A DNA stretch of 64,000 bases from Sycobia sp. Sy_11 (GCA_018907035.1 JACCIC010000356.1:62001-126000); one strand, 5' to 3'; shown: positions 22,962-33,914, counted from the first letter of the stretch. Made by a program: numbers and translations. The notes: generated by a model not told the origin, from the sequence alone.

Positions 22962-23190
22962 TTATACATATATTGCAGCCAAAAATATCACGATATATAA
23001 TATAGAAATATTTTTTGTAAAAACATTAAATGAAAAATCCAATCCTATTAAATATACAATCATACTTTTCTGCTTACTATCCCAGAAGATGGTGATTTTA
23101 TATTTTTCATTTAAAGTAATAATTATATATTCTTCCCACTCTAATTTTTCACTATTTTGCACATTAGACACCTTGGAACTAAAATAATAG
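22962..23190 (-). CDS. Frame conserved between E copies (possible exon of E)
   Basis: On the minus strand, an acceptor-like TTATTTTAG ends near 23180 and is followed by an open frame of about 72 codons (KVSNVQNSEKLEWEEYI...). The matching part of E2 (52312-52475, minus) keeps the same frame for about 48 codons with several substitutions (for example EEY to KEH, WDS to WES) but no stop or shift. That pattern hints at an old coding exon of transposon E. The product is not recognised, and the sample is short, so chance cannot be excluded. Confidence 0.35.
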
Positions 23191-23967
23191 CTATCTTTAT
23201 TGCATTACCATCAAATTATATCTATAATATTAATATTATCACTTACGAACAATCAAACCGCCCCCTTCAAAACTTTAATTTATCATTATTTTTTAAATTA
23301 TTTATACTTTAAATGGCCCTTTAAAATTAAAAATAAAGAAAGCTATACGTATTATACGATTTGTTTAATTATTAATACGTAATAAATTAAATTGTTTGTA
23401 CTATTACCTTATTTTTATTTTCTTTACATATAAGAATCGTATTATATAAATATAAATACTTCATACCCTCGTGTCCCACTCTGGGGAAGGGGAGATAAAG
23501 CCAATTGTCTTTTGTGAGACTTTACATTTTTAATGAATTTATTTAATAATTTTTTTCTTCAAAAATAGCACCTTAAATTATAGGTTTTTGTCTATCACTT
23601 GCACATTGAAATATAAAATAACTGAACTTATTTGAATTTTGGGTTCCCGTCATGTCTCGTCTATATATAACCGTTTGTCTGTACTTTTTTTTATGAAATA
23701 TATACTGATATAAATTATATATATTAATTTGCCATTAATAATTAATAAATTCTATTGAATTATTGTTTACATTTTTATTTAATTAATCATTAAATTACAA
23801 TTATTATTGAAATAAAATGTTAATTAGCTATTATTTTTAATTCATAAAAAGTTAAATCTGGAGATAATTAACATTATAGGAGAGAAAAGAATAATCCATC
23901 AGAATACATGACCAAGAATTGTATCAAAACCCATCTCCATTCATCAGGTACTCATTATGTTGATACC

Positions 23968-23970
<3 letters not shown>

Positions 23971-24001
<31 letters not shown>
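23971..24001. repeat. (TA)n tract
   Basis: Part of E; the same place in E2 has a longer run at 53265-53317. Confidence 0.9.
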
Positions 24002-24005
<4 letters not shown>

Positions 24006-24480
24006 CGGATTAGCAGTACGACATTTGTCGAGAGGTTGTTCGGATTTGTGGTTCATTCGTTTAGAAAATCGTAAACACTCGTATGCTGTCTATCAAATCG
24101 TATACAATGCGATGTTGCCACTACTTTTTATACGATTTTGGAAACAATGTTGAACGAATTGATAGAATACACCAGCTGTCAGCGCAATGATACAATTTGC
24201 GCGAACATGGATCGTGATGCCCGTAATACAGCTATTGACCATATACTCAAATACATGATTCTTTTATCTGATCATTACAGTTTTACTATGATGAAATAAT
24301 TCATCAACACAAGCTATTTTATTAATTAAAAATAATGATTAACTAAATTTTCATTTAATTGAAAATTGAAAATAATACCTTATTAAATATCTATATCGAT
24401 AAAAATTAAAAAGTAATTATAAATTATTACAAGTTAATTAAAAAATATCTCAACCCTGAGATATGTATATCTAAGGGTAT

Positions 24481-24518
<38 letters not shown>
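24481..24518. repeat. (TA)n tract
   Basis: Part of E; matches 53703-53744 in E2. It lies just left of the Penelope-derived segment. Confidence 0.9.
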
Positions 24519-24521
<3 letters not shown>

Positions 24522-24537
24522 AACGTAGATTCATAAA

Positions 24538-24690
24538 TATTTTTATCGGTCTTACAGTCTTTATACAATAAAATATTATACTAATAGAATGACAGTCAGG
24601 CTCTCCTAGTTTATAATAACAACCATAAAATTTAAAATACAAATTACTAATAATACATAAAATAAAAAATCAATTAAATTAAAAATTAAA
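24538..24690 (-). mobile_element. Penelope-like 3'-end remnant in E1
   Basis: Contains ATCGGTCTTACAG and 'GAATGACAGTCAGGCTCTCC', the outer end of the Penelope family at 11.9 and 17.1 kb, diverged. E2 has the same sequence at the same place (53747-53930) and there continues into a complete short element, so it was already in E before the two copies separated. Confidence 0.7.
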
Positions 24691-25189
24691 AATTAAGTCG
24701 CGAGAGAGCCGCAGCCGTGCGGCAGACAGCGTCGAAAAGATGTCCCGCGCCCCCGCGCTCCCCGCGCCACCGAACTCGGGAGACAGCAAATACACTTGTC
24801 GCCGCATTTAAAAATACTTTATTTTTAAATCTATTATTAGAATACGAAAATAATCGAATATATAGAACGTCCTAAAGGACAAAAAATATAATTAATTATA
24901 TTTTTTGTAAAATAATTATAATGCGTAATTATTAAATTTAATTATTTTAAGCTTTATATTTGAATGTTCATAATCGACGAATAATAAATTCATTATTGGT
25001 ATTAAAAGAATTATTATTGCTTATTACTAGGATGATTATTGTTATAGTAATTATTATTATTATTTAATAATAATAATTATTGTCGTTAATTAATTTTAAA
25101 TGGATTAATTTATTGTAATAATATCATCACCAAAGGTATTATTATACCTAGATATTATTATAACACGAGATAATTAAATTAAGGAAAAC

Positions 25190-25830
25190 ATAGCCAGAAC
25201 TAATTTATATTTAATACGAGCGTCGCCAAGGACGCAAATGTCACTTAAATTATTATTTTAACAATTATTATTATTATTATAATTTGTTATTATTATTATA
25301 TTGTAAAATTATTATTATTATTTTTCGGCGGCTGGATACGAAATTAGTGGAACGGTGGCGTAAACACCCGATCGACTAATTTTTCGTGTATAAAAGGGCG
25401 AGTTTTCCGCCCCAAAAGTAGTTCTCTCGACCATACGGCCGAAAGAAGCTCCCTAGAGCTATCCTGGCTCCAGAGCTATAGTAAATCCTGCCTGTCCGAA
25501 AATCCTGAATAGTAGAGTCGCGATACTGGTTGCGCGGCGCTCCGTTAAAGACCGGCAGGCTCTACTATCCCGTCCGAATCCTAGTGAAGCTTGATACTGG
25601 TTGCGTGGCGCTCCATTAAAGACCAGCGGCTTCACTAAAAACTCTTCTCTTTTTCCCAGTCAGACTTGATCCTGGTTGCGCGGTTCTCCGTTAAAGACCA
25701 GCGGCCTCACCAAAAATCCCTCCTGCATCTTAGTAAAGCTTGATCCTAGTTGCGTGGCACTCCATTAAAGACTACCGGCCTTACTATCCTTCAAAGAGAC
25801 ATAATCCTGTAATAAGGTATAGTATAAGGC
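25190..25830 (+). repeat. LTR-like repeat L2 with tandem hairpin units
   Basis: Second copy of the repeat at 1915-2560. It has four hairpin units. Unit 1 (25510-25567): AGTAGAG pairs with CTCTACT, inner CTGGT with ACCGG. Unit 2 (25583-25636): AGTGAAGC with GCTTCACT, inner CTGGT with ACCAG. Unit 3 (25658-25711): inner CTGGT/ACCAG, outer stem damaged here but perfect in L1. Unit 4 (25731-25787): TAGTAA with TTACTA, inner TAGT with ACTA where other units have TGGT with ACCA, a compensated change. Outer stems differ between units yet pair within each, which argues for RNA or DNA folding under selection. Function unknown. Confidence 0.7.
25389..25396 (+). promoter_or_regulatory. TATA box of repeat L2
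   Basis: TATAAAAG, same position relative to the hairpin array as in L1. The 60 bases before it are nearly identical in the two repeats, more so than the rest, as expected of a promoter. Confidence 0.5.
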
Positions 25831-26855
25831 TTTCTGTCTTGTCTGTTGCAGATTGGAGGGATCGAAGCCAGAAACTCATAATACTTGCTTATATAATTTT
25901 TATTCATTGTATTGTTATTTTAGTAGAATATATTTTGTTATAAATGTTTATTTCTGAACACAATTGAGTAAACGTAATTTTTTCCCGATCCTGTCTAAAA
26001 TTCCCTTTCCTTTCCAAACGATCCTGGCGCTACCGCGTAAGCTATCCCGAAGGGAAAAGGGAAATGTTACATATATATATATATTTGGAACACTGCGTCA
26101 GACAAATGACACAATCTTTATTCGAATTTGTTTTTTAAATTTTGTAATATAGAAGGATAAAAACAATTGAAATTTGTTTTCAAATATTGTATAATTTTTA
26201 TTAATTTATTATTTTCCAAAATACGCTTATTTACAATAAGTAATTTAAAAATAATTTAATACAACAAATAAAATAATCTATTTTAGATAAATATCAAATA
26301 ATGATTTGATTATTTTTTTAAATTACATAATTTTATATAAAGAAGTCTAGTGTGCCATAATGTTCCAGATACTAAGTATTTTTATATTCTTTATCCGATA
26401 GAATCAATTACGGTTCTGTTCGACACAAATTATAGATTACAATTCCAATTTTAGATTATAAATACAGATTTATAAGATAAAATTGTAAATAAAAAAAATA
26501 ATAAAATAAAAATGAAATTGTAAATAAAAAAGTGCACGGCAATCCTGACAAATTCAAATTTATTTAGATAATACGCAAAACTATAAAAATTTAATATTTT
26601 TATTTACTACTTACATATTATAGCATTGCAATAACAAAACTAATATTTTATACATAAAGTCGATATAATAAAAATATTGAATTTCTTTATATCTAATAAT
26701 TATACGTGTAAAGAATGTCAACTTGGTTTTCTATAAAATGAAGAAGAAAAATACCTTAGACTACACTCCTGGTACTAAAAAATAATTCCAAATTTAAGTG
26801 TAGAAAAAAGGAGTTATAATAGCTAATTTATTGCGTAAGAATGGATTAAAAGTAG

Positions 26856-27902
26856 TGTAACATAAGCACTTTGGTGAGAGCTAGTTCGTGCTTCGGCTAG
26901 TGGCTCCGGCTCAACCCGCCTCGGCCCCTAGTCGCTCAACGCGCCACTAGGTTCGTTTGTGCTAGATAATTTATTTTTAATTTTTACGGTGTACTATACT
27001 TTGGCCCACGCTCAACACGCCTAGGCCCTTGGTAGCTCAACCAGCCACCCAGTTTGTTCTAGTACACTCCGAACCCACGAAATCCAATTCTCACTCTCGC
27101 TCAACCCGCCAGAGTTTGAATTGGATTTTATTTAATTTATTTGTAATTTTTTTTTCTTTTCGTTGCTGGATTCAGGATCTTAATAAATTTCTATTTATTA
27201 AATAATAAGCAAATTTATTTAACAAAATTTAATAAAAAAATGATTAACAAAATTATAAAAAGAAAACTAATTAACTATTTTATTTTTCGGCCATTTGGTA
27301 GCTTAGCCGCTATTATCGACTTGTTTTGTCGCACCATTATCCGCTGTAACAAATAAAAATCATAAAATATATTTATTTTATGATGTACAAAATTAAAAAA
27401 TTAATTCTAACTTAAAATTAACGCTCCGCGTGAGCGTAATCGCAAAATTTTATTTATTATCTATTTTTCGTGTTCGCGTTTCGCCCTGAGTGTGCTGAGA
27501 CTTGTTGTCCGCTATCGCGCCGACGACAGGTCCCCCTCGAATAGCCAGTTTCGAGGTCGCTGACACACTGAATTTTCGCAGTCAGTGCGGCTCTATTTGA
27601 GAATTGGGAGAGAGCGCTCGCTCTCCCCTTGCCGCATTTTACCGCGCCTTAGTACTAGACAGCGCCGTCGCCGCTCGCGAGAATTCGCGAACTGATTCGC
27701 AAATTCTCGCTCGCCGCTGCTCTTCGAGCCGCCTGCGGCCCGAGAGCGCTCGCTCATCCTCGCCGCTGCCGGCGCTTTATTCCCGCGCCGCGCCTCGCCA
27801 CGAAGCCTTCGGCGCTCCCCCTTCGCCACGCCGCGCCGCTCGCGACTTCGCGACTTATTTACAATATATATAATTTTTGCGCGAGACTATTGTGTCATCG
27901 CA
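26856..27902. mobile_element. Solo LTR, 1047 bp
   Basis: Starts TGTAACATAAGC and ends GTGTCATCGCA (TG...CA), with a 4-bp direct repeat GTAG on both sides (26852-26855, 27903-27906). The paralogous site in E2 (57546-57549) has a single GTAG and reads straight through, which proves the insertion. The LTR is AT-rich on the left with short repeated CGGCTCAACCCGCC-type blocks and strongly GC-rich at 27490-27860. Four-base duplications and TGTAAC ends suit Ty3/gypsy. Overlapping open frames in the GC-rich part are composition artefacts. No internal region remains, so it is a recombination product. Confidence 0.9.
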
Positions 27903-28405
27903 GTAGAATTTCACAGGAATACTGAAAAATTAGAAACAAATCAAAGAATAACTAACAAAAGCTGAGAAAATACTTTCAAAACTTTCAGAACAGAATAGGA
28001 AATTAGCTTTATACATCACCTTGTAGACATCTAATAATTTTGAGTAAGCTGAAATCGAGTCACTACGAACTAAAAATAATTGAACTATTATGGTTATAAA
28101 ATATACAAATCTTAGAATGAAAAATTTGAACATTGTTATAGTAAAATTAAGAAAAAGGTACAAACTAGGTCCTTTTACTTCTGTCTAGTAAATAATAATT
28201 TTATTTCATATGCAAGTTTTAATTACTATACTGCAAGAAATTAATATTTATAGAATAATAATTTATTATGTTATTTGTTTAACAAAAAATAATTTAATAT
28301 AATACATAAACTAACAGCTTGAAAGAATTATAAAATAATAAAGTTTATTATGTATTGGATTTTGTCATCCTAAAAATTAAGTATAATAATTTAAGTATAA
28401 TAAAT
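27903..28405. other. Right part of E1, with coding-like traces
   Basis: Matches 57546-58030 in E2. In both copies the + strand gives a short shared frame (…VEFHRNT.KLETNQR.TNKS, split in E1 by the solo LTR) followed in another frame by 'AEKILSKLSEQNRKLA' and, after stops, RYKLGPF. May be a decayed coding part of E; product unknown. Confidence 0.4.
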
Positions 28406-29230
28406 TAAGTATAATTCTTCTGTAAGACCAACTTAATTCCAGCATTAGGGATACCATCAGGGCCAGAGGCAGCATTGTCTCTAATCTTAGCGTAAGCATT
28501 ATGTAGCTCCATTTCTGTTATAGGAGGTATATCGTCCGAGTGTTGCGTGCGCAGTACAGTCACATGTGTGTCATTGGGAAAGAGAGCGGAAACAATCTTA
28601 TCAATCAATACCGTGCTAGTTGGCTGTATTGGTGCCCTACTCAATCGTGCCATGACTGTCTTGTATGGTCGTCCCCATAAGTCATTGTTGGCCTCTGCGC
28701 ACAGTTCAAGCCAGCATCGACGCTTGCTTGCCTTAATGGCCTTGACAAACGCTCTTTGTGCTTCTTTAAATAAACTATTAAACGTATCACGATGAGTGCG
28801 GGCTTTTAGGGCAAGTCTACGTGCGCGATGACATTACTTGCGCAATTCTGCAATTTCATTTGTCCACCAGTAGACAGATTGACGATGTTTAAATCCGCTC
28901 TTAGTCCTAGTCATCGATGCATCACATGCTTCAGAGATATGCTTCATGAGCGCATTTACCAGATGGCCTGGTGTACCATATTCTAAACGCTCTTCTGATA
29001 TTATAGTGGCGAACACTTCACATTCTAGCGATCTGATGTTCCATTTCCGTATGGGCATCCACTCATTGCACTTGTTCTTTACTTTCTTCTCTGCATTCTC
29101 GTACAAGATCGCCCTGTGATCACTGTGGGTGTAAAGGTCGCTTACTCTCCAATTAAGGATCCTCTGAATCAGGTCGTCACTGGCGAATGTTACATCAATG
29201 ACTGATTGTTTATTTCCTCCATTTAAACTC
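28406..29230 (-). pseudogene. ORF2 fragments of element A
   Basis: Read leftwards: 29230-28834 corresponds to the end of the endonuclease domain (QSVIDVTFASDDLIQRIL, SDLYTHSDHRAI) and the following linker; a frameshift near 28836 leads to 28653-28406 with 'ALFPNDTHVTVLRTQHSDD' and 'DNAASGPDGIPNAGIKL', the start of the reverse transcriptase. Element B's intact ORF2 covers the same residues at about 33425-32640. The frame begins abruptly at 29230 because about 500 bases upstream are deleted. Confidence 0.88.
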
Positions 29231-29264
29231 CACAGTAATCGGGCACTTATAGCTGTATGCTGGA

Positions 29265-30574
29265 AGGTTAATCTTCTTTTTTCCTTCACATTTACAGAGT
29301 AAACAGCAGGGCTCGTTTACACACAGCTTGGATAGATGGTCTTTTCCACCGCAATGCCTGCAAAGTTTAGTTCTGTCAGGGCCCGAGCACACGGACGCTA
29401 ACTGGCCAATCTGCCAACACCTGAAGCAGCGCTTTATTTCTGTTTTTTTTCGAACTCTGCAGCTGACCCATCCGATTCGAACATGCCCTGCACGTAGTAA
29501 CTAAGCTGCGTGGCTATATGGTACAGACACCACCGCCGTCTGAGTACCCCCATAAGCTTGCCGCAAGGAACGAGCGATTAGTAGGTTAGTCTCCTTTAGC
29601 TCGAAGTGTGTTTTCAGAGCCTCTATTACTTCATCCTTTGAAGTGACCTCATCTATATCTTTAAGCTCCAATGTAATAAGATTAGTCAGGACCGAAGTGG
29701 ATGCGCTATGGCCAACCTTATTTTCAACAATGCGTGCCAACTCATGTGCATCTTTGGCTGTCCATGCCAACTGAAGTACAAGGGCACCGCTTGCATTTAT
29801 GCGTATCCTGTTAACCTCATTCTTCACATGAGATAACTCCGGGTCATTCTTTATTTGACGCAGTACCTCCGCGTATATAATTCCTTCATTGGCCTTAATC
29901 AAAATGGAAATAGTTCTATTTCGTCCATTAAGCCTGCGTGCACTAGGTAATTCTTTATCTTTACCTTTGGGCTTCTTACGCTTGATGGTCTGCCATTGAT
30001 TTTCTTTGGCTTCAGACTTCCCTGTAGGTACTCCAATCGACTCTAGTGGTCTCCTTAAGCCCAATGATGGTTCTTTCGTCCTTTTGCCACCTATGGTTTT
30101 AGGAGTGGAATCCATCGCTTCTGCTGCGCTTCGTTTGGTATCAGAGCGTAGACTCGGTGTAGTCTGAGTCACCACTTCATGAGTACCAGGACGTTGATAC
30201 TGTAATAGATCATCCTCTGCCATACTGATGCATTTGTATGAGGCATTAATAGAACGAGCAAGATCATTAATGGTCTTGTGCACGTTATGCCTATCTTTAA
30301 CGAAGTCCAACAATTGGCTGATCTTCTCACCAAGTCGCTCCAGATGATTGTTTCTGCGCGTGATGGAAATTTCTCGATCCCTCATTTCTTGAACGATCAT
30401 GACATCTCCTTTAGTACCCAATGTACTGTCTATGATGATGTTTAATTTGCCCTCCCCAGAATCCGAGGCGCTACCACCGACCATAGAGGCTTGCATTCTA
30501 TCGGAATCGGTGAGGAGATTGACCGGTCTTGCCGGAGTTACTCCCTGGGGTATATCCTTGTTTATACCAAACAT
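29265..30574 (-). pseudogene. ORF1 (gag-like) of element A, one internal stop
   Basis: Nucleic-acid-binding ORF1 of an R1-clade element. It begins MFGINKDIPQGV at 30574 and is open for 357 codons to a stop at 29501. In element B the same codon position is a sense codon and the frame goes on (ELLRVGHVRIGW), so the stop in A is a point change. Beyond it, A keeps the C-terminal zinc knuckles, seen as CSGPDRTKLCRHCGGKDHLS near 29390-29330. This copy shows the N-terminal 150 codons that element B lacks, including a likely coiled segment (MRDREISITRRNNHLERL). Confidence 0.88.
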
Positions 30575-30694
30575 TAGTCATAATTGGCCTTAAGTTCGGG
30601 AGGCCCTCCCTCTACAAATTGTAGCGAGCCATCCCCTATCCGCAACCTGGGGAGGCGCCAGATGGGAGAAAGCAACAAAACTCCACACTGGTGT

Positions 30695-30698
<4 letters not shown>

Positions 30699-30726
<28 letters not shown>
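30699..30726 (-). repeat. Poly(A) tail of element B
   Basis: An uninterrupted run of about 28 T on the + strand, joining the 3' end of B directly to the 5' target remnant of A. Confidence 0.9.
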
Positions 30727-30728
<2 letters not shown>

Positions 30729-30911
30729 TAGGCGTAGGCAGAGCAAGCTCTGCACTAGTGGCCTCTCGAAACCAGCATCCCGCCGGAACTATCCGGGAAT
30801 ATTACTTCAGCGGGGCTGTTAATTAGCCTATACGACTCATCTTCTTATGACACTATCCTACGTCCCCCATCCACACAGGTGATCAGGGGTTCGGTGTTCG
30901 TCTTCTGTATC

Positions 30912-33900
30912 TTAAAATAGGATCAGTTGGCCTGGTTCATCCTGGGCCATTCGCCTAGTTCTATCGGCATATCTAAGTTTGGTCATCACCTCTTTTGCGA
31001 AACTGGCTACTGCCTTCCAGTTTTCAGAAGATTCCAGCATTATTGATAGGATGCTCTCTGGTCTTATTGGCTTATTGATGATGTTCATCAAGTGCTCACG
31101 TTGTGTTCTAAAACGAGGGCAGCTCACCAATATATGCTCAGCATCCTCGACCAAAGTCGGACAGATGGGGCAGAGATCATTATTATCCAGGTGAAAGCGG
31201 TGGAAATAGGACCTAAAACAACCATGTCCAGTCAACAACTGAGTTAGGTGGAAATCTAATTCCCCGTGTTTCCTGTTGATCCATCTGTGTATGTCTGGGA
31301 GGATACGATAAGTCCATCGGCCTTTGCTAGAATCGGTCCATCGTTTTTGCCATATTTCTATAGAACGATGACGTTCCACATTTTTAGCACCTTGTAGGAA
31401 ATCCACTGCGGTCTTACATATGTTATGCAGCCTAGCCAGTTTATCTGCAGCTAAATCGAAAGGAAGAATTCCGGCAAGTACCTCAGCTGCGTCGGTGGAT
31501 ACCGTCCTGTAACCACTAATAATACGTATACAGGAGCGACGACGGGTCGCAATGGCCAACTCACAATACGATTTAATTCCGCATGCATGATGCCAGATTG
31601 GTGCTGCATACATGCTGACAGAATTAACAACATAAGCTAATAGTTTCCTCTGGGGTGGACGTGGGCCACCAATGTTAGGCATGAGCCGACACAAGGCAGC
31701 TGAAACTCGTTGCGCTTTTTCGCCAGATATCTTTAGATGTTCTTTGAAGTTTAACCTGGCATCAAGCTGGACACCCAAGTATCGTAAAGATGGCGCAGAA
31801 CTAATGCGGCAGCTACCAACTTTAAGAGTAATACTATCTACCTTCTTACGATGGCTGACAAGGACTACTTCTGTCTTGTGCTCCGCTAATTGTAGACCAG
31901 CCGTCTTAATCCATCTACTGATGTTGCTGATTGCCTCATTGGCATTTTCAGTAAGTTCATCAAGGGTCTTAGCCGTCACTACTAGAGCGATATCGTCGGC
32001 GTACCCTACTGTTATTGAACCAGGCGGTTGTGGAATCCTCAACACGCCATCATACATAATATTCCACAATATAGGTCCCATAACTGAGCCCTGGGGGACT
32101 CCCGCAGTAACCTTATGCGATACAGTGCCTTCATCCGTTCGGTATAATATTATCCTATTCTCAAAGTAGCTGGCCACGACATTCTGTAAATAACCAGGTA
32201 CTCCGAACTCTTTAAGAGAACTCATAATAGAAGACCAGCGCGCTGAATTAAAGGCATTCTTGACATCTAGAGCGACAATGGCACAATACTGTTTAGTGCC
32301 ACCTTTCCATCTCTTACCACTGATTGCATCTCTTGCGGTACACACTACCAGTTTAATAGCATCGACTGTTGATTTTGATTTCCGAAATCCAAATTGGCGT
32401 GAGGATAAGCCGTGCAATCCTTCAGTGAATGCTTCCAGTCGGCTACATATTATTTTTTCAAATATTTTACCTACCGTGTCGAGCATACACAATGGCCTGT
32501 ATGATGAAGGATCATCAAGTGGCTTATTGCCCTTAGGTAACAGGACTAGCCTTTGAGTTTTCCAGCAATCAGGAAAAATACCCTCAAGATGACAAGCATT
32601 ATATACTTTTAGAAATATAGCTGGATTCTTCTGAATCGCCAACTTAACTGCCGCATTAGGGATACCATCAGGGCCAGGGGCAGCATTGTCTCTAGTCTTA
32701 GCGTAAGCATTATGTAGCTCCATTTCTGTTATAGGAGGTATATCGTCCGAGTGTTGCGTGCGCAGTACAGTCCCATGAATGTCATTGGGAAAGAGAGCGG
32801 AAACAATCTTATCAATCAATACCGTGCTAGTGGGTTGTATTGGTGCCCTACTCAATCGTGCCATGACTGTTTTGTATGGTCGTCCCCATAAGTCATTGTT
32901 GGCCTCTGCACACAGTTCAAGCCAGCATCGACGCTTGCTTGCCTTAATGGCCTTGACAAGCACTCTCTGTGCTTCTTTAAATAAACTATCAAACGTATCA
33001 CGATGTGTGCGGGCTCTCTGGGCAAGTCTACGTGCGCGATGACATTGTTTGCGCAATTCTGCAATTTCATTTGTCCACCAGTAGACAGATTGACGAAGTT
33101 TAAATCCGCTCTTAGTCCTAGTCATCGATGCATCACATGCTTCAGAGATATGCTTCATGAGTGCATTTGCCAGATGGCCTGGTGCACCATATTCTAAACG
33201 CTCTTCTGATATTATAGTGGCGAACACTTCACAGTCTAGCGATCTGATGTTCCATTTCCGTGTGGGCATCCACTCATTGCACTTGTTCTTTCTTTTCTTC
33301 TCTGCAATCTCATACAAGATCGCCCTGTGATCACTGTGGGTGTAAAGGTCGCTTACTCTCCAATTAAGGATCCGCTGAATCAAGTCATCACTGGCGAATG
33401 TTACATCAATGACTGATTGTTTATCACCCCTGATGAAAGTGGATTCAGATCCCTTATTAACCACGTGGAGTTGAAGAGAATTAAGGCCATCAAGCAGCAT
33501 ACTACCTCTGTTATTTGTTGAAGCGCTTCCCCAGGCTGTGGACCACGCGTTAAAATCGCCACCGATTAATAATGGTTTCTTGTCCATGGCTTCATCAACT
33601 AATTTAGCTACAAGGATTTCAAACTGCTTGTCCGTCAAGCTTGGAGGAGCATATACACTAAAGACGTATATTTCTTGTATTTTAGCCCAGGATATCAATT
33701 CGCTCCGATGACTCGACTGCTTTAGTACCTGCCTATTTTGACCAATCCAGAGGGCAGCTCTATTGCTTGTGTCACTTATCCAGCGCTGTGGTCTGACCCT
33801 GTCACAATATGGTTCGGAGATTACAGCAATGTCTATTCTTAGCTCCTTTATTGTCTGTTTCAGCAGGTCATGAGCTGCTACGCAATGGTTGGTATTCAGT

Positions 33901-33914
33901 TGGAGTATTTTCAT
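30912..33914 (-). CDS. R1-clade ORF2: endonuclease / reverse transcriptase
   Basis: 1000 aa, unbroken. Residues 1-225: apurinic-type endonuclease (LQLNTNHCVAAHDLL start, 'ISEPY', GGDFNAWSTAWGS, DVTFASDD, 'YTHSDHRAI'). Residues about 390-720: reverse transcriptase with PGPDGIPN, 'SSYRPLCMLDTVGKIFEK', 'AGVPQGSVMGPILWN' and the catalytic GYADDIAL near residue 638. The C-terminus has the zinc motif CPICPTLVEDAEHILVSC near residue 916. This is the domain order of the R1 clade, whose enzyme nicks the target and reverse-transcribes its own RNA there. The intact frame means the enzyme could be active even though ORF1 of this copy is truncated. It starts 47 bases after the ORF1 stop. Confidence 0.95.
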   Translation of the reverse strand: MKILQLNTNHCVAAHDLLKQTIKELRIDIAVISEPYCDRVRPQRWISDTSNRAALWIGQNRQVLKQSSHRSELISWAKIQEIYVFSVYAPPSLTDKQFEILVAKLVDEAMDKKPLLIGGDFNAWSTAWGSASTNNRGSMLLDGLNSLQLHVVNKGSESTFIRGDKQSVIDVTFASDDLIQRILNWRVSDLYTHSDHRAILYEIAEKKRKNKCNEWMPTRKWNIRSLDCEVFATIISEERLEYGAPGHLANALMKHISEACDASMTRTKSGFKLRQSVYWWTNEIAELRKQCHRARRLAQRARTHRDTFDSLFKEAQRVLVKAIKASKRRCWLELCAEANNDLWGRPYKTVMARLSRAPIQPTSTVLIDKIVSALFPNDIHGTVLRTQHSDDIPPITEMELHNAYAKTRDNAAPGPDGIPNAAVKLAIQKNPAIFLKVYNACHLEGIFPDCWKTQRLVLLPKGNKPLDDPSSYRPLCMLDTVGKIFEKIICSRLEAFTEGLHGLSSRQFGFRKSKSTVDAIKLVVCTARDAISGKRWKGGTKQYCAIVALDVKNAFNSARWSSIMSSLKEFGVPGYLQNVVASYFENRIILYRTDEGTVSHKVTAGVPQGSVMGPILWNIMYDGVLRIPQPPGSITVGYADDIALVVTAKTLDELTENANEAISNISRWIKTAGLQLAEHKTEVVLVSHRKKVDSITLKVGSCRISSAPSLRYLGVQLDARLNFKEHLKISGEKAQRVSAALCRLMPNIGGPRPPQRKLLAYVVNSVSMYAAPIWHHACGIKSYCELAIATRRRSCIRIISGYRTVSTDAAEVLAGILPFDLAADKLARLHNICKTAVDFLQGAKNVERHRSIEIWQKRWTDSSKGRWTYRILPDIHRWINRKHGELDFHLTQLLTGHGCFRSYFHRFHLDNNDLCPICPTLVEDAEHILVSCPRFRTQREHLMNIINKPIRPESILSIMLESSENWKAVASFAKEVMTKLRYADRTRRMAQDEPGQLILF

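Larger units (their letters stand above)
24691..26075. other. E1-specific segment replacing part of E; carries L2
   Basis: Relative to E2 (53931-55594), this block is different sequence. It opens with a short GC-rich patch (24691-24790), has an ATT/TTA-rich middle, then repeat L2, and ends in ordinary DNA with a GGGAAAATG-type stretch near 26050. No flanking direct repeat found. Confidence 0.55.
28406..30698 (-). mobile_element. R1-clade non-LTR element A, damaged
   Basis: Same family as element B to its right. Its 5' end (minus strand) is at about 30698, just after the CACACC of an (AC)n target. It has a 5' leader (30575-30698), ORF1 with one stop, a deletion of about 500 bases that removed the start of ORF2 and most of the endonuclease, and then ORF2 sequence only as far as the reverse transcriptase N-terminal part. 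The 3' part of the RT, the rest of ORF2 and the 3' end are missing. Non-LTR elements normally lose 5' ends, so a later deletion, which also removed about 400 bases of E1, explains this better than incomplete insertion. Confidence 0.88.

Noticed and set aside
24121..24290. Small frame MLNELIEYTSCQRND in E1
   Set aside because: The E2 copy has an indel that changes the frame, so it is not conserved.
25500..25800. CRISPR-like array
   Set aside because: Units are whole hairpins without unique spacers, in a eukaryotic LTR-like repeat; no cas genes.
27593..27873. Arg/Ala/Ser-rich frames on both strands
   Set aside because: Composition effect of the GC-rich end of the solo LTR.
31672..32169. 165-codon + strand frame
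   Set aside because: Antisense of the intact R1-clade ORF2.
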